Shown: positions 33,708 through 44,020 of the stretch, in pieces
How the letters are laid out: every line of letters begins with the position of its first letter
How positions within the stretch are numbered: position 1 is the first letter of the stretch
DNA from: Planctomycetota bacterium
GTDB taxonomy: Bacteria; Planctomycetota; UBA1135; GCA-002686595
Assembly (NCBI GenBank): GCA_020638835.1
Contig: JACKHV010000001.1
Span: forward strand, 744,001 to 808,000
Length of the DNA: 64,000 bases
Reading direction: 5' to 3'
Position numbers and translations under genes: made by a program
Notes under the pieces: generated by a model
Databases searched by the model: none
What the model was told of the DNA's origin: nothing
The model's input: only the letters and a program-made list of their open reading frames with translations

Positions 33708-35378
33708 ATGGGACGTTTCGACCACATCAAGACCGGACCGCAGCGCGCGCCGCGCGGTCCCGAGAAGACGTGCAAGACGTGGGCGGCGGAAGCGGCCATG
33801 CGCATGCTGATGAACAACCTCGACCCCGAGGTGGCCGAGGACGCCGACCAGCTGATCGTGTACGGCGGCAACGGCAAGGCCGCGCGCGACTGGGAGAGCT
33901 TCCAGGCGATCGTCGCGACGCTGCAACGCCTCGAGCCGGACGAGACCTTGCTGGTGCAGTCAGGCAAGCCGGTCGGCGTGTTCCGCACGACGGAGGCCTC
34001 GCCGCGCGTGCTCATCGCGAACTCGAACCTCGTCGGCAAGTGGGCGACCTGGGAACACTTCCGCGAGCTCGAGGCCGCCGGGAAGATGATGTACGGCCAG
34101 ATGACCGCCGGGTCGTGGATCTACATCGGCACGCAGGGGATCCTGCAAGGCACCTACGAGACCTTCGCGGCCTCGGCGCAGCGCCACTTCGGCGGAAGCC
34201 TGAAGAGGAAGCTCGTCGTGACGGGCGGACTCGGCGGCATGGGCGGCGCGCAACCGCTGGCCGCGACGATGAACGAAGCGACCTGCCTCGCCGCCGACGT
34301 CGACCCGAAGCGCATCGAGAAGCGGCTCGAGACCCGCTACTGCGACGTGATGATGGAGGACATCGACGCCGCCATCGACCAGGCGCTCGAGTGGAAGGAA
34401 CAGGGCGTCGCGAAGTCGATCGGCGTCGTCTGCAACGCCGTCGATCTGTTGCACCGCTTGATCGAGCGCGACGTCACGCCGGACGTGCTGACCGACCAGA
34501 CGTCGGCGCACGACCCGCTCTTCGGCTACGTGCCGAACGGCATGTCGCTCGAGGAAGCGCTCGCGCTGCGCAAGTCCGATCCTGCGCGCTACGAGGCCGA
34601 GTCCTTCCGCACGATGAAGGACCACGTGCTCGCGATGAACGAGCTGCAGAAGCGCGGCGCCGACACCTTCGACTACGGCAACAACCTGCGCGGCCACGCC
34701 GAGCAAGCCGGCCTCGAGAACGCCTTCGAGTTCGACGGCTTCGTGCCGAAGTACATCCGCCCGCTGTTCTGCGAGGGCAAGGGCCCGTTCCGCTGGGGCG
34801 CGCTGTCCGGCGATCCCGCCGACATCGCGGTCACGGACCGGATCATCCTCGACCTCTTCCCCGAGGACCGCGCTTTGAAGCGCTGGATCGAGATGGCCGG
34901 CGAACGCGTCGCCTTCCAAGGCCTGCCGACGCGCATCTGCTGGCTCGGCTACGGCGAGCGCGCCAAGGCGGGCGCGGCTTTCAACGAAGCGGTGCGCACG
35001 GGCAAGGTGAAGGCCCCGATCGTGATCGGGCGCGACCACCTCGACTGCGGTTCCGTCGCCAGCCCGAACCGGGAGACGGAAGCCATGAAGGACGGCACCG
35101 ACGCCGTCGCCGACTGGCCGCTGCTGAACTGCATGCTCAACGTCGCCTCCGGCGCGTCGTGGGTCTCCTTCCACCACGGCGGGGGCGTCGGCATGGGCTA
35201 CTCGCTGCACGCCGGCCAGGTGGTCGTCGCGGACGGCACCGCGGAAGCCGCGCAGGCCCTCGACCGCGTGCTGACCAACGATCCCGGCATGGGCGTCATC
35301 CGCCACGTCGACGCGGGTTACGACGAGGCGATCGCGTGCGCGAAGGAGCGCGGCGTGGACGTGCCGATGATGGACTGA
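33708..35378 (+). CDS. hutU: Urocanate hydratase
   Basis: The 556-residue product is a full-length urocanase, which uses NAD+ as an electrophile to hydrate urocanate to imidazolone propionate. It shows VYGGNGKAARDW (51-62), the NAD-binding GGLGGMGGAQPLA (173-185), RICWLGYGER with Cys411 (the equivalent of the active-site Cys410 of the Pseudomonas enzyme), and RDHLDCGSVASPNRETE. It follows hutH directly. A strong GC hairpin 29 nt after the stop probably ends the transcript. Confidence 0.95.
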   Translation: MGRFDHIKTGPQRAPRGPEKTCKTWAAEAAMRMLMNNLDPEVAEDADQLIVYGGNGKAARDWESFQAIVATLQRLEPDETLLVQSGKPVGVFRTTEASPRVLIANSNLVGKWATWEHFRELEAAGKMMYGQMTAGSWIYIGTQGILQGTYETFAASAQRHFGGSLKRKLVVTGGLGGMGGAQPLAATMNEATCLAADVDPKRIEKRLETRYCDVMMEDIDAAIDQALEWKEQGVAKSIGVVCNAVDLLHRLIERDVTPDVLTDQTSAHDPLFGYVPNGMSLEEALALRKSDPARYEAESFRTMKDHVLAMNELQKRGADTFDYGNNLRGHAEQAGLENAFEFDGFVPKYIRPLFCEGKGPFRWGALSGDPADIAVTDRIILDLFPEDRALKRWIEMAGERVAFQGLPTRICWLGYGERAKAGAAFNEAVRTGKVKAPIVIGRDHLDCGSVASPNRETEAMKDGTDAVADWPLLNCMLNVASGASWVSFHHGGGVGMGYSLHAGQVVVADGTAEAAQALDRVLTNDPGMGVIRHVDAGYDEAIACAKERGVDVPMMD

Positions 35379-35406
35379 GCGCTCCCGACGACGGACCACT
35401 CAGCGG

Positions 35407-35436
35407 GGCCCGCGGCGGAGCGATCCCCCGCGGGCC
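35407..35436. terminator. Bidirectional terminator hairpin between convergent genes
   Basis: GGCCCGCGG (35407-35415) pairs with CCGCGGGCC (35428-35436) over a 12-nt loop, followed by CTCTCGTT. It serves hutU on the plus strand and possibly the small membrane protein gene on the minus strand. Confidence 0.65.
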
Positions 35437-35442
35437 TCTCGT

Positions 35443-35964
35443 TCAGCGGCGCGGCGTGCGCGCCATCGCGGCGAGATTCGCGAGCGAGGCGAGTGCGAGC
35501 ACCAAGCCGATCGGCCACAGCGCCGCGTCGACGATCCAGCTCTGCGTCGCGAAGTAGAGCCCGAAGGCACTCGTCCCCGGCTCGGCGCGCACCGCGCGCT
35601 GTGGCTCGCTCGGCAAGTAGGCGACCGGCACAGCATCACCCGGCATCAAGCCGCTCTCGTCGATGAAGCTCAGCGTCTCGCGACCGTCCGCGTACCGACA
35701 CTGCACGGTGCGCCGCCGCGCCGTGACCGCCCCGTCGCCGCCGCCCGCATCCACTGCGTGCGTCAACTGCTCGCCTTCCGCGAAGACGATCGCGTCTTCG
35801 AACACACCGTTCTCTGCCGTCGCGCGGGACCAGATGAGTCGATCGACCGGAAGCCACAACGCGAGAACGGCGAGGAGACCTCCGCACGCGAAGCGCAGCA
35901 GCAGGTTGCCGCGCGTGGGGGGGGCGAGGGGAGTTGGTGCGTTCTCGGCGGCGGATTCGGTCAT
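35443..35964 (-). CDS. DUF3592-like membrane protein
   Basis: The 173-residue product has two transmembrane segments (about 24-42 and 145-165) enclosing a small beta-rich extracytoplasmic domain. The features RRTVQCRYADGRETLSF and GDAVPVAYLPSEPQRAVR fit DUF3592, found in many bacteria with no known function. It lies convergent to hutU and is the only gene in its immediate unit. Confidence 0.7.
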   Translation of the reverse strand: MTESAAENAPTPLAPPTRGNLLLRFACGGLLAVLALWLPVDRLIWSRATAENGVFEDAIVFAEGEQLTHAVDAGGGDGAVTARRRTVQCRYADGRETLSFIDESGLMPGDAVPVAYLPSEPQRAVRAEPGTSAFGLYFATQSWIVDAALWPIGLVLALASLANLAAMARTPRR

Positions 35965-36057
35965 GGGGCGGTCATTGAACCGTCCACGCGTGGCTCGTGC
36001 GAAGGAGTTCGCCCGAGAACGCGGACGTGGTCGCGGCCATCCGGCGCGATGAAGCGT

Positions 36058-36939
36058 CTATCGAACACTCTCCATCCACTCGATGCAGGCCTTCATGCGG
36101 CGACGCATCGCGTCCGGCTCGAAGCGGCAGCGCCTGCCGTGGCCGGGGAGGATGCGCGTGAAGCGTTCGCGCGCGAGGCGGCGCATCGATTCGATCTGGA
36201 CGTTCCAGTCGTACCAACAGGCGTCCCGGAAGGCGTGGACGCGCTGCGCGCGGGGGCTCCAGGCGACGTGGTCGCCCGAGAAGAGCGTCTCGTCGTCGAG
36301 GATCAGGCAGGCCGAGCCCGGGGTGTGACCGGGCGTCGGGATCACGCGCAGGTCGGGCGCGAGCGCGATCGGGTCGTCGCCCTCCAGCAGCCGTTCGACC
36401 GAGCGCGTCGAAGGGCGCACGTCGCGCGCGTGCAGGACGCGCTCGCAGCCGAAGTGCTCCGCGAAGCGCTCGTGGTCGCCGACGTCGTCGCGGTGGGTGA
36501 GGAACAGCAGCGCGACGCCGCCGAGTTCCTCGATGCGTCGCACGAGGGGCTTCGCGAAACGCGGCGAGTCGACCAGCACGTTGCCCGCCTCCCGGACGAT
36601 CAGGTAGCTCGCCGCGCCGAAGGTGTTGCGGTGGTGATAGCCGCAGTGGTGGATGCGCGTCTCGCCGGGCTCGATCGGCTCGGGGAAGCTCGCCGCAGCG
36701 GCGCGCACATCGTGGTCACAGAGCGCGCCGATCGAGGAGGTCGGGCAGGCGACGAGCGCTTGCAGCGCGCGGAAGGCAGCCGCGGGCGAGGTCGGTTGCG
36801 CGTGCACGCGCGACATGTCTCCTGCGCTGTCGAAGGTCTCGGGCGCGATCCAGCGACAGGCGTCGCAGTCGATGCAGGTCGAGTCGACGAAGAAGTCTCC
36901 TTCGACGTTCTCGGAGCGGGTCTTCTCGATGTCAGCCAT
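36058..36939 (-). CDS. Ferredoxin / metallo-beta-lactamase fold fusion protein
   Basis: The 293-residue product has an N-terminal 4Fe-4S ferredoxin site (C22xxC25xxC28 ... C65P). A metallo-beta-lactamase domain follows: LFLTHRDDVGDHERF (His149, Asp151, Asp155, His156), VIPTPGHTPGSACLI, LFSGDH and ILPGHGRR. The HRDDVGDH version departs from the canonical HxHxDH, as seen in relatives with the same ferredoxin fusion. No flavodoxin domain is present. It is probably a cytoplasmic hydrolase or redox sensor. The ATG is supported by the family start. A TACAGT box (36963-36968) lies 23 nt upstream. Confidence 0.85.
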   Translation of the reverse strand: MADIEKTRSENVEGDFFVDSTCIDCDACRWIAPETFDSAGDMSRVHAQPTSPAAAFRALQALVACPTSSIGALCDHDVRAAAASFPEPIEPGETRIHHCGYHHRNTFGAASYLIVREAGNVLVDSPRFAKPLVRRIEELGGVALLFLTHRDDVGDHERFAEHFGCERVLHARDVRPSTRSVERLLEGDDPIALAPDLRVIPTPGHTPGSACLILDDETLFSGDHVAWSPRAQRVHAFRDACWYDWNVQIESMRRLARERFTRILPGHGRRCRFEPDAMRRRMKACIEWMESVR

Positions 36940-36962
36940 GGGGCAGTGGTCGGGTGGCGAGC

Positions 36963-36968
36963 ACTGTA
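36963..36968 (-). promoter_or_regulatory. -10-like box TACAGT
   Basis: GGTACAGT on the minus strand ends 23 nt before the ATG at 36939. Confidence 0.35.
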
Positions 36969-36979
36969 CCGTGAACGAG

Positions 36980-37017
36980 CGGCGGCGGCGCCCCTCGCGA
37001 GAGGAGCACCGCCGCCG
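36980..37017 (-). terminator. Terminator hairpin with G-U pairs that favour minus-strand transcription
   Basis: Arms 36980-36996 and 37001-37017 pair over a 4-nt loop. The two mismatches become G-U pairs only in RNA read from the minus strand, so it probably ends transcription of the DUF1579 gene, which stops 23 nt upstream. Confidence 0.6.
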
Positions 37018-37040
37018 AAGAGGTACGGAGCGCGGAGAGG

Positions 37041-37613
37041 CTACTTCTTCTCCATCTTGCGCTTCATCTCGATCGTCATCGTGTGCATCGCCTCGTCGCC
37101 CTCGCCCATGTAGAACTCGAGGGTGTAGGAGTTCTCGCCCATCGTCATGACGTTGCTGTGCGGCGTCATCTCGCCGGTCATCATGTTGATGGCCTCGTAG
37201 TGCATGGTGAGCTTGCCGGACTCCTCGTCCAGCTCGCCTTCCATCACCGCGAGCGCGGGCGACATGTTGTCGATCCACGTGCCGAGGTACTTCTCTTTGT
37301 TGGGGTCGTAGCCCATCAGGCCAGAGCCCTCGAAGGGCATGCCCATGAAGTCGCAGGTGAAGTGCGAGGTGGTCCAGAAGGGGCCGAAGGCGGTGACGAC
37401 TTCCTTCGCGGCGACGCCTTCGGTCGGCATGCCGGGCATCGACATGGTCAGCGTGCCTTCCCAGGTGCCGACGCTCTTCATGAGCATCTTGTGCTGCTCG
37501 GTCGGCTTGGGCATCTCTTGCGGGAAGAGCAGCGCGGGACGAACGGCGGCGACGGAGATCGCGCTGACGGCGACGACGACGAAGGAAGCGGTAACGAGTT
37601 TCAGGTGACGCAT
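37041..37613 (-). CDS. DUF1579 exported protein
   Basis: The 190-residue product has a signal peptide (MRHLKLVTASFVVVAVSAISVAA). The DUF1579 pattern follows: a Met/Pro-rich start (PTEQHKMLMKSVGTWEGTLTMSMPGMP), ATAFGPFW-like VVTAFGPFWTTSHF, MGMPFEGSGLMGYDPNKEKYLGTWID, and a Lys-rich tail. The family is a lipocalin-like barrel common in planctomycetes; its function is unknown. The start is supported by an AAGGA Shine-Dalgarno-like sequence 8 nt upstream. It lies 149 nt after the peptide ABC operon on the same strand. Confidence 0.85.
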   Translation of the reverse strand: MRHLKLVTASFVVVAVSAISVAAVRPALLFPQEMPKPTEQHKMLMKSVGTWEGTLTMSMPGMPTEGVAAKEVVTAFGPFWTTSHFTCDFMGMPFEGSGLMGYDPNKEKYLGTWIDNMSPALAVMEGELDEESGKLTMHYEAINMMTGEMTPHSNVMTMGENSYTLEFYMGEGDEAMHTMTIEMKRKMEKK

Positions 37614-37762
37614 CACGGGGTCCTTGGGTTGGCTGACTGGCTGAGGGGGAGCAACTGGGGCGCGAGAGGATCCAGTGCGTGAGAGCTTTGCGCAAGTCCG
37701 CGCCGCTCGAAGACAGCGGAGTCGCACGTCTCGAATCGAGAGTGGATTGACCCCGACGCGGA

Positions 37763-38748
37763 TCAGCCGACCAAGAAGCACGCGGCGCGGTGGCCGGACG
37801 ACTTGCGCTCCAGCGGTGGCCGCGACTCGCGGCAGCGCGGCTCGGCGATCGGGCAACGGCCCGCGAATGCGCAGCCTTTCGGCAAGTCGAAGGGGGACGG
37901 GACGTCGCCCTCGAGCACGGTCAGCTCGCGCTTCTCGGAAGGGTGGTTGATCGGGTTCGCGCCGAGCAGCGCCCGCGTGTAAGGGTGCTGCGCGGACGCG
38001 TGCAGCTCCTCGCAGGGGATCTCTTCGACGACGTTGCCGAGGTACATGACGAGCACGCGGTCGCAGAAGTGCTCGATGACTTTGAGGTCGTGGCTGATGA
38101 AGATCAGCGTCAGGCCGAACTCGTCCTTGAGGTCCATCAAGAGGTTCAGGACCTGCGCCTGGATCGAGACGTCGAGCGCGGAGACGGGTTCGTCGGCGAT
38201 CAGGAACTCGGGCTTGCAGGCGAGCGCGCGTGCGATGCCGATGCGCTGGCGCTGGCCGCCGGAGAACTCGTGCGGGTACTTGTCGACGGCGTCGGCGCGC
38301 AGACCGACCTTTTCGACGAGCTCGAGGATCAGTTCGTCCGCGCCGATCGGTTCGCGCACGCCCTTGCGCTCGACGTAGTTGGTCCCGTGGAACAGGATCA
38401 CCTCGCGCAGGCAGTCGCGGATGGTCAGGCGCGGGTTCAGCGAGGAGTATGGATCTTGGAAGATCATCTGCACGCGACTGCGATAGTCCATCAGCTCGCC
38501 GTGGTTCGAGTGCGCGTACTCGACACCGTCGTATCGGAAGCTGCCGCCTGTCGGTTCGTGCAGTCGCACGAGGCACTTGCCCAGCGTGGACTTGCCGCAA
38601 CCGGACTCACCGACCACGCCGAGCGTCTCGCCGCGCCGCACCTCGAACGAGACGCCGTTGACCGCGTGGACGTGCGAGACCACGCGGTTCAGGACTCCGC
38701 CGCGCACCGGGAAGTGCATCTCCAAGCCGTCGACCTGCAGCAGCGACA

Positions 38749-38749
<1 letters not shown>
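37763..38749 (-). CDS. oppF: Peptide/dipeptide ABC transporter ATPase (OppF-like)
   Basis: The 328-residue product is an ABC ATPase: Walker A GESGCGKS, Q-loop QMIFQDPYSSLNPR, signature FSGGQRQR, Walker B LIADEPVSALD, H-loop ISHD. The C-terminal oligopeptide-transporter extension with several Cys (AGRCPIAEPRCRESRP) may bind a 4Fe-4S cluster, as in known OppD/OppF relatives. It is the last gene of the five-gene importer, with its ATG sharing one base with the upstream stop. Together with OppD it drives uptake through OppB/OppC. Confidence 0.92.
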
Positions 38750-39798
<1,049 letters not shown>

Positions 39799-39799
39799 C

Positions 39800-41005
39800 T
39801 CAGACGTGCTTGGGGTCGAAGGCGTCCTGCAGGGCGTCGGACAGCGTGTTGAAGGCCAGCACCAGGATCACCATGAACACCGTCGCGGTGCCGATCTGCC
39901 AGAAGAAGCCATTCAGCACCTCCGCCTTGGCGTGGTTGATCATCACGCCCCAGCTCGGCTCGTTCTTCACGCCGAGGCCGAGGAAGGAGAGGATCACCTC
40001 CGCCTTGATCGCGCCGATGAACAGCAACGAGAAGTTGATGAACATCAGGTGCGCCGTGTTCGGGATGACGTGCTTGAACAGGATGCGCGCGCGCCCGAAT
40101 CCGATCGCCGAGGCGGCCTGCACGTACTCGAGTTCCTTGAGCTTCATCACCTCGCCGCGCACGACGCGGCAGGGCGAGATCCAGAAACTCAGGCAGAAGG
40201 CGGCGTAGACGGGGATCAGGGTGCCGTCCCAGTCGCCGCCGCGGAAGGCGGACGCGAGCACCATGAGCAGCACGATCCACGGGATCGACGAGAAGGTCGA
40301 GTAGAGCCAGACGACGATCACGTCGACCACGCCGCCGAAGTACCCGGCGGCCGCGCCGAGGATCGTGCCGATCAGCACGGAGATCAGCGCGGAGACGACG
40401 CCGATCTGCACGGCGACCTTCGTCGAGTAGATCGCGCGCACCAGGATCGAGCGGCCCTGGCGGTCGGTGCCCAGCAGCATGCGGAACGACTGGCCCGCGC
40501 TGCGCTGTGCGTTCCCGGACTCGTCGTGTGATGCGCCGATGCGCGCGCGCACGACCTGTTCGAGCCGGTCGAGCAGCGCGAGGGCTTCGACGTTGCCTTC
40601 GAGCTCGCGGTGGTCCGCGAGCGCCGTCGAGATCTCGTCCGCGGGCTCGATGATCTCCGATTCGATGCGATCCGGCTTCCACGCGGGCAAGCGATCCGAG
40701 CCCCACTCGAGCGCGGCGTAGGCGGCGGCGGGATCGGAGCCGCGCGAGGCCTTCTTGATGCTGTCGAGGTAGAAGGTCGCGTCGCGCAGGCGTGCTTCCG
40801 CGGACTGCGTCGCCCAGGCGCCGGGGACGTTGTCGGGACCGATGCGGAGCTCGGTCTCGGACTTCAGCCCGCCTTCCGTGAAGAGGTTCCCGACGAGCAC
40901 GCCGAGCGCGACCAAGAGGTACGCGCCGATGACCCACATCGAAACGACGGCGAGCCGGTCCTTCAGCAGCTTCTTGACGCCGCGCTGTTGCATGAACTTG
41001 GCCAT
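39800..41005 (-). CDS. oppC: Peptide ABC transporter permease (OppC-like) with a large extracytoplasmic insertion
   Basis: The 401-residue product has one N-terminal transmembrane segment (about 19-40), then about 130 charged residues. LGTDRQGRSILVRAIYSTKVAVQIG (about 180) and five further membrane segments follow. The EAA loop is around LKELEYVQAASAIGFGRARILFKHVIPN. Typical OppC proteins have about 300 residues; the extra length lies between the first two membrane segments and should face the periplasm. The ATG overlaps the oppB-like stop (TGATG). Confidence 0.9.
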   Translation of the reverse strand: MAKFMQQRGVKKLLKDRLAVVSMWVIGAYLLVALGVLVGNLFTEGGLKSETELRIGPDNVPGAWATQSAEARLRDATFYLDSIKKASRGSDPAAAYAALEWGSDRLPAWKPDRIESEIIEPADEISTALADHRELEGNVEALALLDRLEQVVRARIGASHDESGNAQRSAGQSFRMLLGTDRQGRSILVRAIYSTKVAVQIGVVSALISVLIGTILGAAAGYFGGVVDVIVVWLYSTFSSIPWIVLLMVLASAFRGGDWDGTLIPVYAAFCLSFWISPCRVVRGEVMKLKELEYVQAASAIGFGRARILFKHVIPNTAHLMFINFSLLFIGAIKAEVILSFLGLGVKNEPSWGVMINHAKAEVLNGFFWQIGTATVFMVILVLAFNTLSDALQDAFDPKHV

Positions 41006-41961
41006 CAGGAGAGTCGCACGCGGGGGTCGACGAGCGCGTAGAGCACGTCCGTCAGGATGTTCGAGAGGATGAACAGCGCGGCGAAGATGGCCACGAAGGT
41101 CTGCACGACGGGGAAGTCCTGCTCCTGGATCGCCTTGTACAGCACACGCCCCATGCCCGGGATGTTGAAGTAGACCTCGAGCAGCAGCGAGCCCATCACG
41201 AGGAACGGCAGCGTCGTCATGATGCGCGTGATGATCGGGATCATCGCGTTCTTCAGCATGTGCACGAACATGATCTTGGTCTTGGTCGCGCCCTTCGCCT
41301 TCGCCGTCGTGATGTAGTCGCGTCCGGATTCCTCGACCATCACCGCGCGGTAGAAGCGCGTGTCGTAGCCCATCGCGACGAACGTGCTGATCAAGACCGG
41401 AAGCAGGCAGTAGTAGGGCCAGTTGGCGAGGCCCGACTCGTAGCCGCCGATCGCGAAGTAGCTCAGGCCCGAGCCTCTCCCGAGCAGGTAAGCGAACCAG
41501 TACTGCCCGAAGATGACGTAGACGAGGAAGGAGACGCTCATCCCGACCACGGCGAGCACCATCAAGGTCTTGTCGACCGGCCTGCCGCGGAAGAAGGCGG
41601 AGATGATCGCGATCGAGATCGCGAGCACGCTCGTCAGGCACAGCGCGGGTACCGTGATCGCGAGGCTCGGCACGATCGACTCGGCGAGCATCTCGCCTAC
41701 GAAGAGCCCGTCGTTCGTCCAGCTCTCGACGTCCGTGAAGTCGAGCGTGACGACGTCACCGAGCAGCTTCACGTACTGCACGGCGAAGGGCTGATCGAGC
41801 CCGTAACGCTGTTCGAGAGCCAGGTAGTCGCTGGGGTCGGGGTTCTTGCCGAGCTTGCCGGAGATCGGGTCGTTGACCCGCAGCGCACCCATCAGGAGCG
41901 CGAGGATGCCGAGGTAGACCGGCACGTTGTACAGCAGCCGGCGCAGGATGAAGGTCCACAT
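41005..41961 (-). CDS. oppB: Peptide ABC transporter permease (OppB-like)
   Basis: The 318-residue product has six predicted membrane segments. It starts MWTFILRRLLYNVPVYLGILALL, the usual OppB opening (RRLL...P). The EAA loop is in DYITTAKAKGATKTKIMFVHMLKNAMIPI. It follows the binding-protein gene by 6 nt. With the OppC-like protein it forms the membrane channel. Confidence 0.92.
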   Translation of the reverse strand: MWTFILRRLLYNVPVYLGILALLMGALRVNDPISGKLGKNPDPSDYLALEQRYGLDQPFAVQYVKLLGDVVTLDFTDVESWTNDGLFVGEMLAESIVPSLAITVPALCLTSVLAISIAIISAFFRGRPVDKTLMVLAVVGMSVSFLVYVIFGQYWFAYLLGRGSGLSYFAIGGYESGLANWPYYCLLPVLISTFVAMGYDTRFYRAVMVEESGRDYITTAKAKGATKTKIMFVHMLKNAMIPIITRIMTTLPFLVMGSLLLEVYFNIPGMGRVLYKAIQEQDFPVVQTFVAIFAALFILSNILTDVLYALVDPRVRLS

Positions 41962-41967
41962 GGGCGA

Positions 41968-43815
41968 TCAGTCGGCGGGGCCGGCGGGGGTCTCGAGCGT
42001 CAAGTACTTCGGCCAGTTCCAGAAGTCCTCGGTCGGCTTGAAGTTCCTGAGACGCGAGGTGCCGAGGTAGTTGCGCGTGCGCGCCATCGAGCCGATGAAG
42101 GCCGCGTCCTCGAGCACCATGTCGCGCATCTGCTCGTACAAGGCGTCGCGCTCCGGTGACGGCAGCATCGTGCGGATGCGTTCGTACAGGCGGTCGTACT
42201 CAGCGTTCTCGTAGTTGTAGTGGTTCGAGCCCGGCGACTGGTTGGGGCCGTAGAACAGCGCGAGGTTGTTCTCGCCGTCCGGATAGTCGGAGCCCCAGGC
42301 GAAGGAGAACATCGGCGCCGTGCGCTTGTCGATCGCGTCGATCAGCTGCGCGAACTCGAGCAGGATCGGGTTGATCTTGATGCCGATGGCCGCGAGCTGG
42401 CGCCGCGTCATCTCGGACTGCTCCTGGCTGTTCGCGGACTGCGAGATGTAGTAGTCGAGCACCGGCAAGCCCTTGCCTTCCGGGTAGCCGGCCTCAGCCA
42501 GCAGGCGTCGCGCGCGATCGAGGTCGGGACCCGTGTACGCCGCCGGCGTGCGGTGCCCTTCCGGGTGGCCGGCGAGGCCGGGCGGGATCATGCCGTCGTA
42601 GACGATGTTCTGCCCGTTGTAGAAGGTCTCGTTGAACTCCTCGAAGTCCGTCGCGAGGCTGATCGCCTGGCGCAGCTTGCGCGCGCTGTCCGTGTAGCCG
42701 CCGAGGTACTCGCTCGTCTTCGCGTCGCAGTTGAAGCCGCGGAAGATGAAGTCGAGCAGCGGGACCGGGTGGTAGGTCAGGCCGTCTTCCGCGTACTCGG
42801 GGCGCAGGGTCTGCGTGCGCTTGTCGATCGCGTCGACGAAGTTCTCGGCGGGGATCTGCGCGTAGTCGAGGACGCCGGAGCGGAAGTCGAGCCACATCGG
42901 CTGGTCCTGGACGTAGCAACGGAAGACGACGCGGTCGGCGAGCGGCAAGCGCTTGCCGGCGTCGAGGTGCAACCCGCGCTCCTCGTCCTCCTCTGTCCAC
43001 TCGGTGGGGTAGTAGTCCGGGTGGTAGTCGGGGTTCCGGTCGAAGGTGAGGCTCAGCGAGTTGCGCCACTTGGTCAGCACGAAGGGACCCGAGCCGACCG
43101 GGTGGCGCGGGAAGCGCTCGCCGTAGAACTCGACCGCCTCGCGCGGCACGACCGAGAGCTGGAACATCGCGAGGACGTAGGCGAAGCGGCTGACGGGCTC
43201 GGTGAGCTCGACCTCGAAGGTGAACTCACCCGTGACGCGCAGGCCCGGAACATCCGAGGCGTAGAAGTCGAAGTCCTCGTCCTGCGCCGCATCCTGCAGC
43301 GCGCAGCGCTCGTCGCGCCAGGCGTCGAAGCCCTTGATCGTGTTCTCGACCAGCCACCAGCTCTTCGTGTCGATCGACTTGTCGGCGAGGCGCTTCCAGG
43401 AGTAGATCACGTCCTCCGCGACCATCCGCCGGCCCTTGCCCTCGAGGTTCTCCGGGCTCTCGAAGCACGCGTCCGTCTGGAAGTGGACGTCGTCACGCAG
43501 CTCGAAGCGCCAGGTCAGGCCGTCTTCGGTGACGGCGGGCATCTCGGTCAGCAGGAGCGGCTCGAGCGCCAGCGGGCGCGACAGATACTTGTATTGCAGC
43601 AGCGTCTCGTAGACGAGCGAGCACGCCTCGTTGTCGTAGGTCGTCGAGCCGCGCACCGGGTCGAGGGAGCCCGGCCCGGCGGCCCGGATCGGCAGGTTCA
43701 GCACGATCGCGTCGCCCGACGGCTGGCCCGGCTCGCGCGCCCAGCAGGCGGCGAGGGCGAGGGGGACGAGCAGCGCGAGCGCGGCGGAGCGGAGCGAGGG
43801 GCGGGGCCGTTGCAT
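41968..43815 (-). CDS. oppA: Peptide ABC transporter substrate-binding lipoprotein (SBP family 5)
   Basis: The 615-residue product has a signal peptide ending in lipobox LALAAC (Cys24). It follows the family 5 pattern: AAGPGSLDPVRGSTTYDNEACSLVYETLLQYKYL near the start, LTWRFELRDDVHFQ, MVAEDVIYSWKRL, HPVGSGPFVLTKW and LLAEAGYPEGKGLPVLDYY. It should capture peptides or similar oligomers for the OppBCDF importer encoded downstream. The start is set by GAGGAT, which is either the Shine-Dalgarno sequence or the -10 box of the promoter candidate at 43822-43850. An ATG seven codons upstream lacks such support. Confidence 0.9.
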   Translation of the reverse strand: MQRPRPSLRSAALALLVPLALAACWAREPGQPSGDAIVLNLPIRAAGPGSLDPVRGSTTYDNEACSLVYETLLQYKYLSRPLALEPLLLTEMPAVTEDGLTWRFELRDDVHFQTDACFESPENLEGKGRRMVAEDVIYSWKRLADKSIDTKSWWLVENTIKGFDAWRDERCALQDAAQDEDFDFYASDVPGLRVTGEFTFEVELTEPVSRFAYVLAMFQLSVVPREAVEFYGERFPRHPVGSGPFVLTKWRNSLSLTFDRNPDYHPDYYPTEWTEEDEERGLHLDAGKRLPLADRVVFRCYVQDQPMWLDFRSGVLDYAQIPAENFVDAIDKRTQTLRPEYAEDGLTYHPVPLLDFIFRGFNCDAKTSEYLGGYTDSARKLRQAISLATDFEEFNETFYNGQNIVYDGMIPPGLAGHPEGHRTPAAYTGPDLDRARRLLAEAGYPEGKGLPVLDYYISQSANSQEQSEMTRRQLAAIGIKINPILLEFAQLIDAIDKRTAPMFSFAWGSDYPDGENNLALFYGPNQSPGSNHYNYENAEYDRLYERIRTMLPSPERDALYEQMRDMVLEDAAFIGSMARTRNYLGTSRLRNFKPTEDFWNWPKYLTLETPAGPAD

Positions 43816-43821
43816 GCGGAG

Positions 43822-43850
43822 ATCCTCACGGGGCACCCCCGCGCGGTCAA
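43822..43850 (-). promoter_or_regulatory. Promoter candidate TTGACC-17-GAGGAT for the peptide importer operon
   Basis: On the minus strand TTGACC (43850-43845), a 17-bp spacer and GAGGAT (43827-43822) fit sigma-70 spacing, and six bases separate GAGGAT from the ATG at 43815. GAGGA could equally be the ribosome binding site; the sequence alone does not decide. Confidence 0.45.
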
Positions 43851-43882
43851 GCGAAGGAGCGGCCTTCGCGACGTCGACGAGC

Positions 43883-43888
43883 TACACT
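43883..43888 (+). promoter_or_regulatory. -10-like box TACACT upstream of the ECF sigma gene
   Basis: GCTACACT ends 9 nt before an in-frame ATG at 43898 and 132 nt before the ATG I prefer at 44021. No typical ECF-type -35 (AAC) motif is recognised at the right distance. Confidence 0.35.
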
Positions 43889-44020
43889 CGCCGCACGATG
43901 TCCGAGCGCGGGGCGCTCAGGCAGCCGTCTTTTTCGCGGCTTTCGCGTCACGCCGCGCGGCGATCCGCGGAGCAGCGCCGCGTGTTGACCCAGGGCGACG
44001 AGATCGTGAGAGATGAGGCG

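Noticed and set aside
32126..35378. A complete histidine utilisation operon
   Set aside because: Only hutH and hutU are present; the flanking genes are unrelated exported or membrane proteins.
42220..44016. A 598-codon plus-strand frame opposite the peptide-binding lipoprotein gene
   Set aside because: It is antisense to a well-supported binding-protein gene and consists of Arg/Val/Glu-rich filler without motifs.
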